Both the position numbers and the translations under genes were made by a program. Below the pieces are notes generated by a model. It was not told where the DNA came from and did not search any database. It saw only the letters and a program-made list of their open reading frames with translations. This document shows, one piece after another, positions 1 through 11,602 of a stretch of 64,000 nucleotides of DNA (the stretch's first letter is position 1; each line of letters starts with the position of its first letter). Source of the stretch: Limnoglobus roseus (GTDB taxonomy: Bacteria > Planctomycetota > Planctomycetia > Gemmatales > Gemmataceae); contig NZ_CP042425.1 in NCBI RefSeq assembly GCF_008254045.1, positions 4,092,001 through 4,156,000 on the forward strand, in the 5' to 3' direction.

Positions 1-2510
<2,510 letters not shown>

Positions 2511-2599
2511 TTGCTCGTTCTCTCACTCGTGACGCCCGAGAAGTCGTCGACGATTTCGTACTCCCAAGTTGCATCGATATACCTCGATACAGTTGCGAC

Positions 2600-2711
2600 T
2601 TGCCGGTGATCATGCCCGAAGTGGTGAACCCGTTCCCATCCCGAACACGGCCGTAAAACCTTCGGGGCCGATGGTAGTCCGTCCAGGGCGAGAGTAGGTC
2701 ATTGCCGGCAT
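2600..2711 (+). rRNA. 5S ribosomal RNA
   Basis: It lies about 90 bases after the 23S 3' end, as in a standard rRNA operon. The complementary ends TGCCGGTGAT and ATTGCCGGCA can form helix I. The internal landmark CCCGTTCCCATCCCGAACACG, typical of 5S loops B-C, is present near 2628-2648, and GAGAGTAGGTCATTGCCGGC marks the 3' half. The exact ends are uncertain by a few bases. Confidence 0.93.
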
Positions 2712-2717
2712 CATCCC

Positions 2718-2754
2718 AAAGCCCCCGGTCTGAAAACAGACCGGGGGCTTTTGT
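2718..2754 (+). terminator. Rho-independent terminator of the rRNA operon
   Basis: An 11-base arm, GCCCCCGGTCT, pairs with AGACCGGGGGC across a loop of four A residues. A T-rich tail follows. It lies six bases after the 5S gene. Confidence 0.93.
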
Positions 2755-3061
2755 CTTTTCCAGATCCATTTCCATCTTCATGTTTTGATACACTCTTGCC
2801 GAGGGCAATTCGTGCGGTGTTGCGTCTTCTCTTTGCCTTTCTTTGAACGAGCGGGCCAGTATGTTGACCCGACCAGGTAGTTCCACACGTTTCGTGAATA
2901 CATCGCTTATCTCTGCAGAGTCATAATTATCCTGCGGGCAGCCACCTTCTTAATGCTGGTTCCCTTCGAGAATCGATGGCGCCACAAATGGAGTATTGCA
3001 CTTTTGGATGTGAATACCGTGCAAGACTTGTGCAGGCTGTGGCCCCACGGTGGGTTCTCGA
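2755..3061. other. Intergenic stretch without a recognised gene
   Basis: About 300 bases lie between the rRNA terminator and the stop codon of the next leftward gene. Base composition is lower in GC than the surrounding host genes. Open frames here lack a ribosome-binding site and protein-like composition. I see no tRNA cloverleaf and no convincing promoter. Confidence 0.6.
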
Positions 3062-4006
3062 TCAATAAAGCCAGCGGGCTTCCAGCCGAAGCACGTCCTT
3101 GTACCACTGTTGACCGGTAATTGCCCGCCCGTAGCCTGCGTATAGGCCGAAGCGGTCGCTCAGGTCGATCCGTGCTCCGACCTTCAAGTTCACTACCGTC
3201 ACGCCGGCCGCGGCTTGCTGGAGGACGGTGTCGTCCACGCCGAGTTGCGATTCCTGCCCGGCTAGGACGGTCCAGCCGATGACTTCCAGAGTCGGTGACA
3301 CGCGCCGGTTGCCGCTTTCCCAGAGCGTGGATCGGGTGCCGAGGCCGTAACGGAGAACGGTTCCGGCGAAGGCCGACCCGTCAATCGGCACCCAGCACCG
3401 GAACTCGCCGGCTAGCCCCAGGCGATTGGTCAGGTTGGCGAAGCCGAGAAGGCCGGGTTCGAGGCTGACGTGCCCGGTGCCCAACCCGCGGTTCGCACTG
3501 CCAGTCGGAACGTAGGTGCGGAGCTGGAACGTCGCCAATTTATCCGGTGTTGCGAGCAGAGCGTACTTGAGGCCGATGACCGTGTCGCTCCACCCGGCAG
3601 CGTTTGCGTTCACCTCTGGGTTTAAGAATCGTGACCCGGCTTCGACGAACGCCGACACTCGTTGACCAAGCGCCCCTTCGACGTGGACCATGAGGTCTTG
3701 AAAGTCGATCGACCGCTCGGCCAATGGTAACCCGCGGCCGGTCGGCTGGTTTCGGGGGTAGAAAAATTCGGCCCGGTTGGGGAAGGGGAACCCGTACCCG
3801 AAGTCGGAGCGGAAGAACAGTTGGTTCCCGACCGCCGCGGTATCGATGTACCCGACACTACTACCACGAACCGTCAGCCCCTCGTCTTCCGCGGCGGGCG
3901 GGGGTGGTGTTGTGGGCGGGGGCGGAGCCGCGGGCGGCGCCTGTGCGGCCAGTGGTTCTGTCAGCAGCAGCAAGCCGATGGCCCCCGTGCACACAATTTT
4001 CCACAT
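3062..4006 (-). CDS. Putative outer-membrane beta-barrel protein
   Basis: This 314-residue protein has a clear Sec signal peptide: a Lys near the N-terminus, a hydrophobic stretch GLLLLTEPLAAQA, and cleavage near residue 22. A Pro-rich low-complexity linker of about 20 residues follows. The rest alternates aromatic and polar residues with many Gly turns and ends in the terminal pattern RLEARWLY, as outer-membrane beta-barrels do. The overall look is of the planctomycete transporter-like barrels related to the phenol-degradation porin family. That family placement is a guess. It stands alone on the minus strand, and its substrate cannot be inferred. Confidence 0.72.
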   Translation of the reverse strand: MWKIVCTGAIGLLLLTEPLAAQAPPAAPPPPTTPPPPAAEDEGLTVRGSSVGYIDTAAVGNQLFFRSDFGYGFPFPNRAEFFYPRNQPTGRGLPLAERSIDFQDLMVHVEGALGQRVSAFVEAGSRFLNPEVNANAAGWSDTVIGLKYALLATPDKLATFQLRTYVPTGSANRGLGTGHVSLEPGLLGFANLTNRLGLAGEFRCWVPIDGSAFAGTVLRYGLGTRSTLWESGNRRVSPTLEVIGWTVLAGQESQLGVDDTVLQQAAAGVTVVNLKVGARIDLSDRFGLYAGYGRAITGQQWYKDVLRLEARWLY

Positions 4007-4165
4007 CGGCTCTCTCCTTGAATGCCCGAGGTCTGCGGCTCAGCGCCTCCATTCCAAGCCTCATCGGAGAGTTGTGACGCTAATCGGGAATGATTCGGAA
4101 GGTTGGCAGAATGCGACTGCTCAGATAGATCGCACGACCGGCAGAGTTTATCTTGACGTTATGGT

Positions 4166-6901
4166 TTACTTGTCAGGCCGGCGGAGGGCTTCGCGGAACG
4201 CCGGCAGCTTGCGGATCGGGTCGCAATCGGGATCGTCGAGGAGGCCGGCGAGGAGGGTGGCGTTCCCCTTCCTGACGATGGCAATGGCTTGCTTGGCAAA
4301 GGCGTCTGCCCGGCGGGCCGTTTCTTCGAGAGGTGCCGGAATCTTCCCGGCCGTGGCCGCTGCCCTTGCGAGGAAGCAGACCGCCCGCCACGCACCGAAG
4401 TGATGGGCTGGTAGGCCGTCCCGGATGCGTTCCGCTTCTTGAGCTACGGCCACATCGTCCCCGGCTCGCACGAGGAGGTCTGCCAGGTCGCGGGCCTGCT
4501 GGCGAAGCGACTGGCGGAAGTCCGCGTCGTCCGGGTTCGCCCGGAGCGCGGTCAGCACTTCGGGGATTCCCCGCGTCAGGTGCTCTCGGGCCTCGGCGGG
4601 CCGGGCTGCCGAGAGGCGACCGAGGTTGCCGAGGGCGATGCCGAGTTCGCCGTGATCGGACGGCACGTTCGGCCGGATCGCCAGCACGGCCTCCCAGTGG
4701 CCGATCGCCGCGCGGGTGTGCGTTTCGGCGACCTTCCGGTTCCGGGCGTATTCCAGTTCGGCCATCGTGGTGCAAACGCGGGCGAGGTCAACGCGGTACA
4801 GGGGCGTGGAGGGGAACTCGCGAACCAACTCTTCCAACCGCCGGCGGGCGTCAGCCGCGGCCGCTATGGCGGCATCCCGTTCGCCGGCGGCCGACCGCGC
4901 AATGGCCAGGTTAATCTCCGCGGCCGCCCGCTCGTGCCGGTAGTCCGGCCGCGAAGGGTGAGCCGCGATCAGAGCGTCGAGGTTGCCGACGGCCGAGAGC
5001 GCCGCGGCGGCGGCGTCCGCGGGTCGGCCCGCCTTGCGGAGTACGTCCGAGAGGTTAATCGCGATCCGGGCGGTGTGCTGCCGTTGCTCCGGCGGCGCGC
5101 GGTCCGGGGGGAAGAGGGCATCAGCCGCCCGTCGGAAATGGGCCTCGGCGTCGGCGTACCGGCCCTTCTGCCCCGCGACGATGCCGCGGTTGTAGAAACT
5201 CTGGGCCAGGTCGAGGGCGGGCGCGGGGGCGTCTGGTGAGGCGACCCGTAACCGACTCTGGATCTCTGCCGCCGTGGTGTACTCCGCCTCGGCCGCGTCG
5301 AGTTGCTCGGTGAGCCGGCACACTTCGCCCCGCCAGTTGTGGACGAGGGCCACCTCCCGCCAGAACTCGGCGTCGTCGCGGCCGGCCAGGCGAAGTTTCT
5401 CGAACCGGGCGGCCGCCTGATCGTAAGCCGTCCGGGCGTCCGGATAGCGGCCGAGCAATCGGTAGATGTCGCCCGTCCGCCGCGCCGCTCGTGCGGCCTC
5501 CCAGGCGACACTCGGGTCGCCGGCCTCCACGGACAAGAGTTCCTGGTAGAACCGCATCGCCTTTTCGAGCAACGCCCGCCGCGTTTGCTCGGCCCGCGGC
5601 TCGGCGGCGAGGTCTTGTTCCGCGACTTCGGTCAGCAACTCGTCGATCGCCCGCATCGACATCTGGAAGTGGGACCGGGCGCGGTCCCGCTCGGCGATCA
5701 ATCGCACTTGTTTCCAACCGGCGACCCCGACCCCGGCCGCGATTGCGAGCACCAGAAGGAGGAGCAGGGCCGACAGTACGGGGTTGCGGCGTGCCCGCTT
5801 CACCAACCGCTCCGGCCAACCGACGGGCCGGGCCAGAACGGGGCGACCGGTCAGAAACCGTTTGAGGTCGTCGGCCAGTTCCACGGCGGTCGGGTACCGC
5901 TTCTCCGACCCCTTCCGCAGACAGGCGAGGGCGACCGTTTCCAGGTCACGCGGCACCGTCGGTTGAAGGCGGCTCGGCGGGATCGGATCGCGGGTGCAGA
6001 CTTGGTCGAGCGTGTCCATCGGGGTCGTCCCCTTGAACGGCGGGCGGCCGGTGAGCAGTTCGTACAGGACCGCCCCCAAGGCGTACACGTCCGCCGGTGG
6101 GCCGACGTGGCGTACGTCGCCGCGGGCCTGCTCCGGGGCCATGTAGCACGGCGTGCCCATGACCGTGCCGGTCTGCGTCTGACTCTGATCCTCCGTTCGG
6201 CGGGCCAGTCCGAAGTCGGCCACCTTCAGCATGGGGTAGAGGGTCGTGGCGATAATCGTGGAATCACGCCCCTTCCGCTCAGCGGTTTGCGGCTCCGCTC
6301 CCAACAGGATGTTGTCCGGCTTCAGGTCGCGGTGGATCACCCCCGCGCGGTGGGCGTGGCCGACGGCGACGGCGACGGCGGCCACCACTTCGGCCGCCAC
6401 GCGGGGCGCAAGCGGTGTACCGGTTAACCGCCGGGCGAGACTGCCGCCGGGGCAGAATTCGAGGACCAGGTACGGCCGCCCGTCAGTTTCACCGACCTCG
6501 AACACTTGAACGATGCCGGGGTGCTGAAGGTGGGCGGCCGCGCGGGCTTCGGCTTGAACACGGAGCCGACTGGCCAGGTCCATGCGGTCCGCGTGAGGAA
6601 CCTTCAACGCGACGACCCGGTCCATCTTGACGTGCCGGGCCTTGTAGACCGTGCCCATCCCGCCGCTGCCGAGGACGCCTTGAATCTCGAAGCCGGGGAT
6701 CGGTTGGCTCGCATTGACGGGCGGCGGCGGTGAAAGTTCTGCTTGAATTGCCCGAATGTCGTCCGGGGATTGAACGACCGTGGCGGTGAGCGTCCACTCG
6801 ATTCCGCAGACCGGGCACACGAAGTTGCCCTTCGCGTCGCGCGTGTCTCCGTCGTCGAATTCCCACGGGTGCCCCCGCGGGCAGCGGAGTTCGATCGCCA
6901 T
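4166..6901 (-). CDS. Ser/Thr protein kinase with N-terminal zinc ribbon and C-terminal TPR region
   Basis: A 911-residue membrane-anchored Hanks-type kinase. The start at 6901 is preferred because GGAAGG lies just upstream; an in-frame ATG at 7024 would add 41 unconserved residues. A Cys-rich segment (residues about 7-32, CPRGH and CPVC) precedes the kinase domain from about residue 70. That domain shows the Gly loop GSGGMG, VALK, HRDLKPDN (about 190) and DFG (about 229), so it looks active. A single transmembrane helix lies at about 374-396. The remaining 500 residues form Ala-rich helical repeats of TPR type, predicted on the far side of the membrane. This kinase-TM-TPR design is common in planctomycetes. 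The signal it senses is unknown. Confidence 0.92.
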   Translation of the reverse strand: MAIELRCPRGHPWEFDDGDTRDAKGNFVCPVCGIEWTLTATVVQSPDDIRAIQAELSPPPPVNASQPIPGFEIQGVLGSGGMGTVYKARHVKMDRVVALKVPHADRMDLASRLRVQAEARAAAHLQHPGIVQVFEVGETDGRPYLVLEFCPGGSLARRLTGTPLAPRVAAEVVAAVAVAVGHAHRAGVIHRDLKPDNILLGAEPQTAERKGRDSTIIATTLYPMLKVADFGLARRTEDQSQTQTGTVMGTPCYMAPEQARGDVRHVGPPADVYALGAVLYELLTGRPPFKGTTPMDTLDQVCTRDPIPPSRLQPTVPRDLETVALACLRKGSEKRYPTAVELADDLKRFLTGRPVLARPVGWPERLVKRARRNPVLSALLLLLVLAIAAGVGVAGWKQVRLIAERDRARSHFQMSMRAIDELLTEVAEQDLAAEPRAEQTRRALLEKAMRFYQELLSVEAGDPSVAWEAARAARRTGDIYRLLGRYPDARTAYDQAAARFEKLRLAGRDDAEFWREVALVHNWRGEVCRLTEQLDAAEAEYTTAAEIQSRLRVASPDAPAPALDLAQSFYNRGIVAGQKGRYADAEAHFRRAADALFPPDRAPPEQRQHTARIAINLSDVLRKAGRPADAAAAALSAVGNLDALIAAHPSRPDYRHERAAAEINLAIARSAAGERDAAIAAAADARRRLEELVREFPSTPLYRVDLARVCTTMAELEYARNRKVAETHTRAAIGHWEAVLAIRPNVPSDHGELGIALGNLGRLSAARPAEAREHLTRGIPEVLTALRANPDDADFRQSLRQQARDLADLLVRAGDDVAVAQEAERIRDGLPAHHFGAWRAVCFLARAAATAGKIPAPLEETARRADAFAKQAIAIVRKGNATLLAGLLDDPDCDPIRKLPAFREALRRPDK

Positions 6902-7089
6902 TGGTCGCCTTCCGAGCGCACCGTCGGGCCGAAGGGCCGCGTCACTTCCCGTTTCGTCACGGTCGGCCGAACTCGACTCGGCCTCCGTGGAAGTCGATCG
7001 TGGTCCGTTCCACAACTCGTCCACCAGACGGGGATTGATTTACTTCAGCCCGCCGCCGATGAACAGTGTTTCGCCCGCCAGCTGAGTTC

Positions 7090-7208
7090 GTGATCGCACC
7101 CCCGGCGGCCTTTGTCACGGACTATCGCGGCGGCATGTGCCTGTCGGTCGGAGACATGGACGGCGACGGGTCGACGAAATCGCGACGGCCTCGGACGGGG
7201 AGTGGTAG
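7090..7208 (+). pseudogene. Relic of an FG-GAP/VCBS-repeat protein C-terminus
   Basis: Reading from 7090 gives a peptide containing YRGGMCLSVGDMDGDG, the calcium-loop core of an FG-GAP/VCBS repeat. Just after this core the family-like sequence continues only in another frame (VDEIATASDGEW, then a TAG stop at 7206-7208). This suggests a one-base frameshift. There is no start codon context and no longer gene upstream. I read it as the decayed tail of an integrin-like surface protein, left between the kinase and CotH genes. It is short, so the call rests on the motif alone. Confidence 0.5.
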
Positions 7209-7251
7209 TCCGCGGGTGAAGGGCGTCAATTGACCGAAACCGTCGGGGACG

Positions 7252-9078
7252 TTACGGCCCTTTTTTCGGCGGGGCTGGCGGGGCGGGCGGCTTCGGCGGC
7301 GGGAACAGTGTGGTCAGCATGGCCGCGAAGGCGGGGTTGTCGAGTTTCCCGTCCTTCTTCTTGTCGAACTCGTCGAATAACTTGCCGGCCGCCGACTCGA
7401 TCTCGGCGGCCGTGATCTTGCCGTCCTTGTCTTCGTCTGCCCGGGTGAACACCGGCCCGGCGAGGAACGCTTCCATCCCGAATCCGGGCGGCGGCGGCCC
7501 TTTGTCCGGCATCTTCGGCAGCATCTCCTTCAACCCGGCCGCGATGCCCTTCTGATCGATCCGTCCGGCCGCCGTCGTGTCCGCGGCCGTAAACAGCCGC
7601 TTGGCGACGGCCAGCCACTCGTCGCGAGACATCTTGCCGTCCTTGTCGGCGTCGAAGGACGCCATCAGCGGGCCGCCGAGCGCGTCGCCCATCTTGAACT
7701 CGCCCGGGCCGAACCCGCCCGTCGGGAGGTGCCCCTTGGATTTGCCCGCGAGTTGTGCCGCCACCGACGCCGTGCGCTTCTCCACGAAGGTCTTGAGGGT
7801 CGGCGGCTTGCCGAACGGGAAGCCGGACGGCGGCGTCTCCCGTCGCAGTCGTGCCGCCTCGGTGTCCCGCAAAAGGATGTCCTGGAAGGCCGTCTCGGAC
7901 GCGGCCAGTTCCTTCAGCAGACGGTCGGCCGAGAACGCCGTTGCCGTAAGCTCCTTCACCAGGGTCCGGTACTTCTCCGTCATTCCTGGCAGGGCGAGGA
8001 CGCGCTCGGTCAGCCGGTGCGTGCCGCCGTAGGGGTGAACGAGGCTCAGGTCCATCTGCTGTTCGGCCGTGCCGATGACCGGCAGGTTCGCGAACGCCCG
8101 GTCCAGGTCCCACGGGAAGAAATGGAACCGCTTCGTGTCGGGGTGGAGGTATACACAGAAGTTGTGCCCAAGGGTGAAGAAGCTGTCGGGGTTGGCGACG
8201 AACGATGTCGTCGCGAGGTAGCGGAGGTAGCCGTCCACGTCCAGGTACGACGCGATTTCGGTGTTGAACGCCGCGTCGTCGGCCTTCTGCACCAACCGGG
8301 CGAACGCCATGACTCGCTTCGCCTCCTCGGCGGTCGCGTCGCGCTTCGGGGCGTAGGGCTTCTTGTACCGATTCCAGTCGTCGCCCCAGTCGTCGAGACC
8401 CCGCACGCCTTCGGGCTTCATCAGCAGGCCCTTGTCGGTGCCGAAGGTGCGGCGGAGGAACGGCTTGTCGATCTCCTCGGTGATCGTGTAGAGGCCGAGG
8501 TACTCGCGGTCCCACTTGCCCGGCACCGTCAGCCGCACTTCGGCGAAGGTCGTCCGCGGGGCGGGTACGCCGGCCGCCCGGTAGATGCCGTACCCGAACG
8601 CCTCGCGGTATTTGGACGGGTCGGCCACGCCGCAGTGGAGGTTGATTGTCTTCGACCCCTGGAATCGGCCGGAGCCGCCCTGCCGGTCGAGATCGATCTT
8701 GAACGACTTCTTGGCGGTCCGCGAGGCGTCGCCGATGGTCCCGTTCCCCTTGTACCGGACGCCCACGTCGGCGAACGTCTCGCCGTCCACCGTCACCGTG
8801 CCCTTCGCCCACGGCAGGTCCATCCCAAACGTGTTCCGGTGAACCTCGCGATCGGGGGCCGGGGTCTGAGCCGGCATTGGCATCGGGGGACCGAAACCCA
8901 TGCCTCGCGCCTGCCGGGGTTGCATGGCGGCGTACTCGTCCGGCGGAATCGTGATCTGCACCTGCCGCGTCCGGTACGGGTCTTCGCGGTCGGCCGCAGG
9001 CAGCGGCGAATAGGCCAACGGGCCGGTCACGACGGCCAGGAACCACACCAGCGAGGGGCGGCAAGGGCGGGGTTTCAT
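7252..9078 (-). CDS. CotH-family protein with C-terminal EF-hands
   Basis: A 608-residue exported protein with an N-terminal signal peptide ending near PLPAA (residue about 29). Residues about 35-330 match the CotH (spore-coat kinase-like) fold. Seen motifs include VGVRYKGNG, KKSFKIDLD, NLHCGVADPS, the central KPEGV segment and the FFPWDLDRAF active-site-like motif. CotH proteins elsewhere are atypical secreted kinases; activity here is inferred. The C-terminal third carries three EF-hand calcium loops of the type DADKDGKMSRDEW, DEDKDGKITAAE and DKKKDGKLDNPAF. CotH plus EF-hands is a frequent planctomycete arrangement and suggests calcium-dependent cell-surface function. The end is rich in Pro and Lys. 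Confidence 0.88.
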   Translation of the reverse strand: MKPRPCRPSLVWFLAVVTGPLAYSPLPAADREDPYRTRQVQITIPPDEYAAMQPRQARGMGFGPPMPMPAQTPAPDREVHRNTFGMDLPWAKGTVTVDGETFADVGVRYKGNGTIGDASRTAKKSFKIDLDRQGGSGRFQGSKTINLHCGVADPSKYREAFGYGIYRAAGVPAPRTTFAEVRLTVPGKWDREYLGLYTITEEIDKPFLRRTFGTDKGLLMKPEGVRGLDDWGDDWNRYKKPYAPKRDATAEEAKRVMAFARLVQKADDAAFNTEIASYLDVDGYLRYLATTSFVANPDSFFTLGHNFCVYLHPDTKRFHFFPWDLDRAFANLPVIGTAEQQMDLSLVHPYGGTHRLTERVLALPGMTEKYRTLVKELTATAFSADRLLKELAASETAFQDILLRDTEAARLRRETPPSGFPFGKPPTLKTFVEKRTASVAAQLAGKSKGHLPTGGFGPGEFKMGDALGGPLMASFDADKDGKMSRDEWLAVAKRLFTAADTTAAGRIDQKGIAAGLKEMLPKMPDKGPPPPGFGMEAFLAGPVFTRADEDKDGKITAAEIESAAGKLFDEFDKKKDGKLDNPAFAAMLTTLFPPPKPPAPPAPPKKGP

Positions 9079-9302
9079 GGGGAACGCCTTACGGGGGGCG
9101 GGGTTTCAACGGGGACGTCAGAACGGTTTGGGCGTGTCAGCCGCCGTTCCTCGGATACCCGCCCCGACGCGGGCAGGTTTCAGCGATCAATCACGCGGTC
9201 GGACACGCCGTTCCGTCTATCAGAACGGAATCCCCCTTGCTTGTCTAACGAAGAATCCCTGCAATTGAGAGACAGTCACCCTGAACCGGGGAGGTGTGTA
9301 AG

Positions 9303-10511
9303 GTGTCCGATCCGATCGCCCCAACCAGCGGGCTGCCCACCCGGGTGACGTTCATCACCCACTACACGGAACTGTACGGCGCGAACCTGTCGCTCCTGAA
9401 CTTGATCGAGGGCTTGGTTCCCTACGGCGTTCAGGCCCGGGTGCTTTGCCCGGACCGGGGTGACCTGCTGTCGGCCCTCGACCGCCGGGGCGTGCCGTGG
9501 GCCGTGATCCCGTTCGAGTGGTGGGTCTCGACGCACCGCACCGCGGCCGGCACCGCGACGCGCCTCGCGAGGAACGTCCGCCGGTTGCGGCCAATCGTTC
9601 GGCAGATTTCCGCATGGGAAACTGATCTCGTCTACTCGAACTCGTCGGTGTTCTCGATCGGCGCGATGGCGGCGGCGGAACTCGAACTCCCGCACGTCTG
9701 GCACCTGCGGGAGTTCGGCCGGCGCGATTACGACCTGTGGCCGGACTTCGGCACCCGCCTCTCCCGCCTCGCATTCCGCACGGCCGACGCGACGATCTTC
9801 GTCTCGCTCGCCCTTCAGCGGGCGTTCCTCGGCAAAGCCGTGCTGCCGCATTCCCACGTCATCTACAACGGCATCGCCCCGGCGAAAGTGTTTGACGACC
9901 GCAAGCGGGCGGCCGACGCGATCCGGGAACGGCGACAGCCGTTCACGTTCGTGTTGGTCGGCCGGTTCCGCGAGAGCAAGGGGCAGGCCGTCGCCATCCG
10001 GGCGCTCGCGGCGCTGCCGGCCGCGTTCGCAGAGACCCGCCTCCTACTCGTCGGCGGGGCCGGGAACACGGGGGACCAGGGCTATTACGAGGGGTGCCGG
10101 GCGCTCGTCGCGGAACTCGGGCTGACGGACCGCGTCGAGTTTTGGGGGTACGTCCCCGACCCGGAGCGGGCGTTTCTCGCGGCCGACGCCGCCCTGATGT
10201 GTTCCCGGAACGAGGCGATGGGGCGGGTAACGGTCGAGGCAATGTCCGCCGCACGGCCGGTCATCGGGTACGACGCCGGCGGCACGAGTGAGTTGATCGA
10301 AGACGGCCGGACGGGGTTACTGTACCGCGGTGGGGAGGCGGCTCTGGCCGCGTGCATGGAGCAGTACTGCGTGGAACCTGCGTTGGCGGTGCGGCACGGC
10401 GAAGCGGGCTGGCAGGCCGCCCGCGGGCGGCACACGGAGGAAGATTACGCGGCCCGCGTCCACGCCGTCCTCCGCACCGTCCTCACGGCCCGTGGATTCG
10501 GAGGGCGTTGA
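9303..10511 (+). CDS. Glycosyltransferase family 4 (GT-B fold)
   Basis: A 402-residue cytoplasmic sugar transferase. Two GTG codons are possible, at 9294 and 9303; I prefer 9303 because GGGGAGG lies at the right distance from it. The N-terminal half has the acceptor-domain pattern FITHYTELYGANLSLLNL. The C-terminal half has the GT4 donor-binding features: LVGRFRESKGQ, a GYVPDPERAFLAADAAL segment, then EAMGRVTVEAMSAARPVIG and GGTSELI, with the paired glutamates seen in this family. It probably builds a cell-surface polysaccharide or glycolipid. No other sugar genes are adjacent, so donor and acceptor are unknown. Confidence 0.9.
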   Translation: MSDPIAPTSGLPTRVTFITHYTELYGANLSLLNLIEGLVPYGVQARVLCPDRGDLLSALDRRGVPWAVIPFEWWVSTHRTAAGTATRLARNVRRLRPIVRQISAWETDLVYSNSSVFSIGAMAAAELELPHVWHLREFGRRDYDLWPDFGTRLSRLAFRTADATIFVSLALQRAFLGKAVLPHSHVIYNGIAPAKVFDDRKRAADAIRERRQPFTFVLVGRFRESKGQAVAIRALAALPAAFAETRLLLVGGAGNTGDQGYYEGCRALVAELGLTDRVEFWGYVPDPERAFLAADAALMCSRNEAMGRVTVEAMSAARPVIGYDAGGTSELIEDGRTGLLYRGGEAALAACMEQYCVEPALAVRHGEAGWQAARGRHTEEDYAARVHAVLRTVLTARGFGGR

Positions 10512-10516
10512 CCCAC

Positions 10517-11053
10517 TCACGGGGCCGGCGGTTCGGCCGGGGCGTCGTCGGCGAGGGCGTACTTCCGCGGCACGAACTCCGTCCAGACGACCGCCTGCCG
10601 CTTGCCACGCACTTCGACTTCGCACTTGATCGTCAGCACGTCGTCCGGCTTCATCCACGCGGCCTTCGCCACGAAGTGGGAGCACAGCCCGGCCGATTCG
10701 TCCTTCGGCCGTTCCTCTGCCGGGGCCGGGTCGAACGTCAGCGGGTACTCGGTCGGGTCGCCGGCCCGCGTGGCGCGGGCGAGGAAGGCCGTCTGCGCGA
10801 GCGCCATCGGCTTCGGGTCCTTGTCGGTGGTTTCCAGGTACACGTCGAGTTCGTGCCCGGTTTTCGCGAGGCGGGCGGTCAGGGCGGCCTGGTACGGGCC
10901 GGCGTCGGCGAGGCGCATCTTCTCGCGGTCGAGGGTTTCGGACTCTTTGCCCACCGCCGAACTCGCCGCGGACGGCACGATGGGTTTGGACGGGGAAGAC
11001 GAGGACGAGCAGCCGACGGCGGCCGCGAACGTGATGGCCAGGCAGATTCGCAT
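10517..11053 (-). CDS. Predicted lipoprotein of unknown function
   Basis: The 178-residue protein starts at 11053 with MRICLAITFAAAVGCSSSSS. This is a type II signal peptide with lipobox AAVGC, so Cys15 should be lipidated. A Ser-rich spacer follows. The remainder contains a basic/acidic helical region and the stretch KCEVEVRGKRQAVVWTEFVP, with no domain I recognise. It ends five bases from the convergent glycosyltransferase stop. It lies 20 bases after the zinc-ribbon membrane gene, suggesting one transcript with that gene and prs. Confidence 0.75.
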   Translation of the reverse strand: MRICLAITFAAAVGCSSSSSPSKPIVPSAASSAVGKESETLDREKMRLADAGPYQAALTARLAKTGHELDVYLETTDKDPKPMALAQTAFLARATRAGDPTEYPLTFDPAPAEERPKDESAGLCSHFVAKAAWMKPDDVLTIKCEVEVRGKRQAVVWTEFVPRKYALADDAPAEPPAP

Positions 11054-11073
11054 GAGGAGGTCTCCGGGAGAGG

Positions 11074-11580
11074 TCAACGTAATCCCATCATGGCGAGGAC
11101 AACAAGAGCACCGAGCAGGAAGAGGATGTTCAGGATCAGGCCGGCAATGGCCGTGCCGTTGCGGTTGGACCGCAGGCCCATAGCGCCGAGGACCACGCCG
11201 ACAATCGTGAGCGGCACGCCGATCACGGGGCAACATAGCCCGAAGATGCCGATTACGCCGAGGACGAGGGAGGCGTCGCCGAGGCCGGTGCCCTCGCCGG
11301 CTTCCCGGCGGCGGCGTTCGTAGTAATCGTCGTCAAAGTCGTCGTCTTCGTCCTCGTAGCGCCGGGACCGGCGGCGGGAGGAACTCCGTCGCCGGCCGCG
11401 ATCCTTGTCGCGGTCACGGTCACGATCCCATTCCTCGTCGCCGTCGTCGCGCTCGGGGCGGGCCACTTTGGCGATGAAGACCTGATGGCAACTCCCGCAC
11501 TCAACCTCTTGGCCGCGGTGGACGGCGTCGAGTTCGAGGCGGCTGTCGCACGTCGGGCAAGTTACCGTAATCGTGGCCAT
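11074..11580 (-). CDS. Zinc-ribbon protein with charged linker and C-terminal membrane domain
   Basis: A 168-residue protein. Residues 1-38 form a MJ0042-type zinc ribbon with two CxxC knuckles (CPTC and CGSC). A strongly charged Arg/Asp/Glu linker of about 55 residues follows. The last 70 residues hold two hydrophobic helices flanking a conserved GxxLGxxGL-like turn, resembling DUF4190-type small membrane domains. The ribbon is presumably cytoplasmic. The same ribbon-linker-membrane plan appears at 28038-28949. Its position 22 bases after prs suggests co-transcription, not necessarily shared function. Confidence 0.78.
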   Translation of the reverse strand: MATITVTCPTCDSRLELDAVHRGQEVECGSCHQVFIAKVARPERDDGDEEWDRDRDRDKDRGRRRSSSRRRSRRYEDEDDDFDDDYYERRRREAGEGTGLGDASLVLGVIGIFGLCCPVIGVPLTIVGVVLGAMGLRSNRNGTAIAGLILNILFLLGALVVLAMMGLR

Positions 11581-11602
11581 GAATCCGCGGCAGGTTTTGG
11601 CG

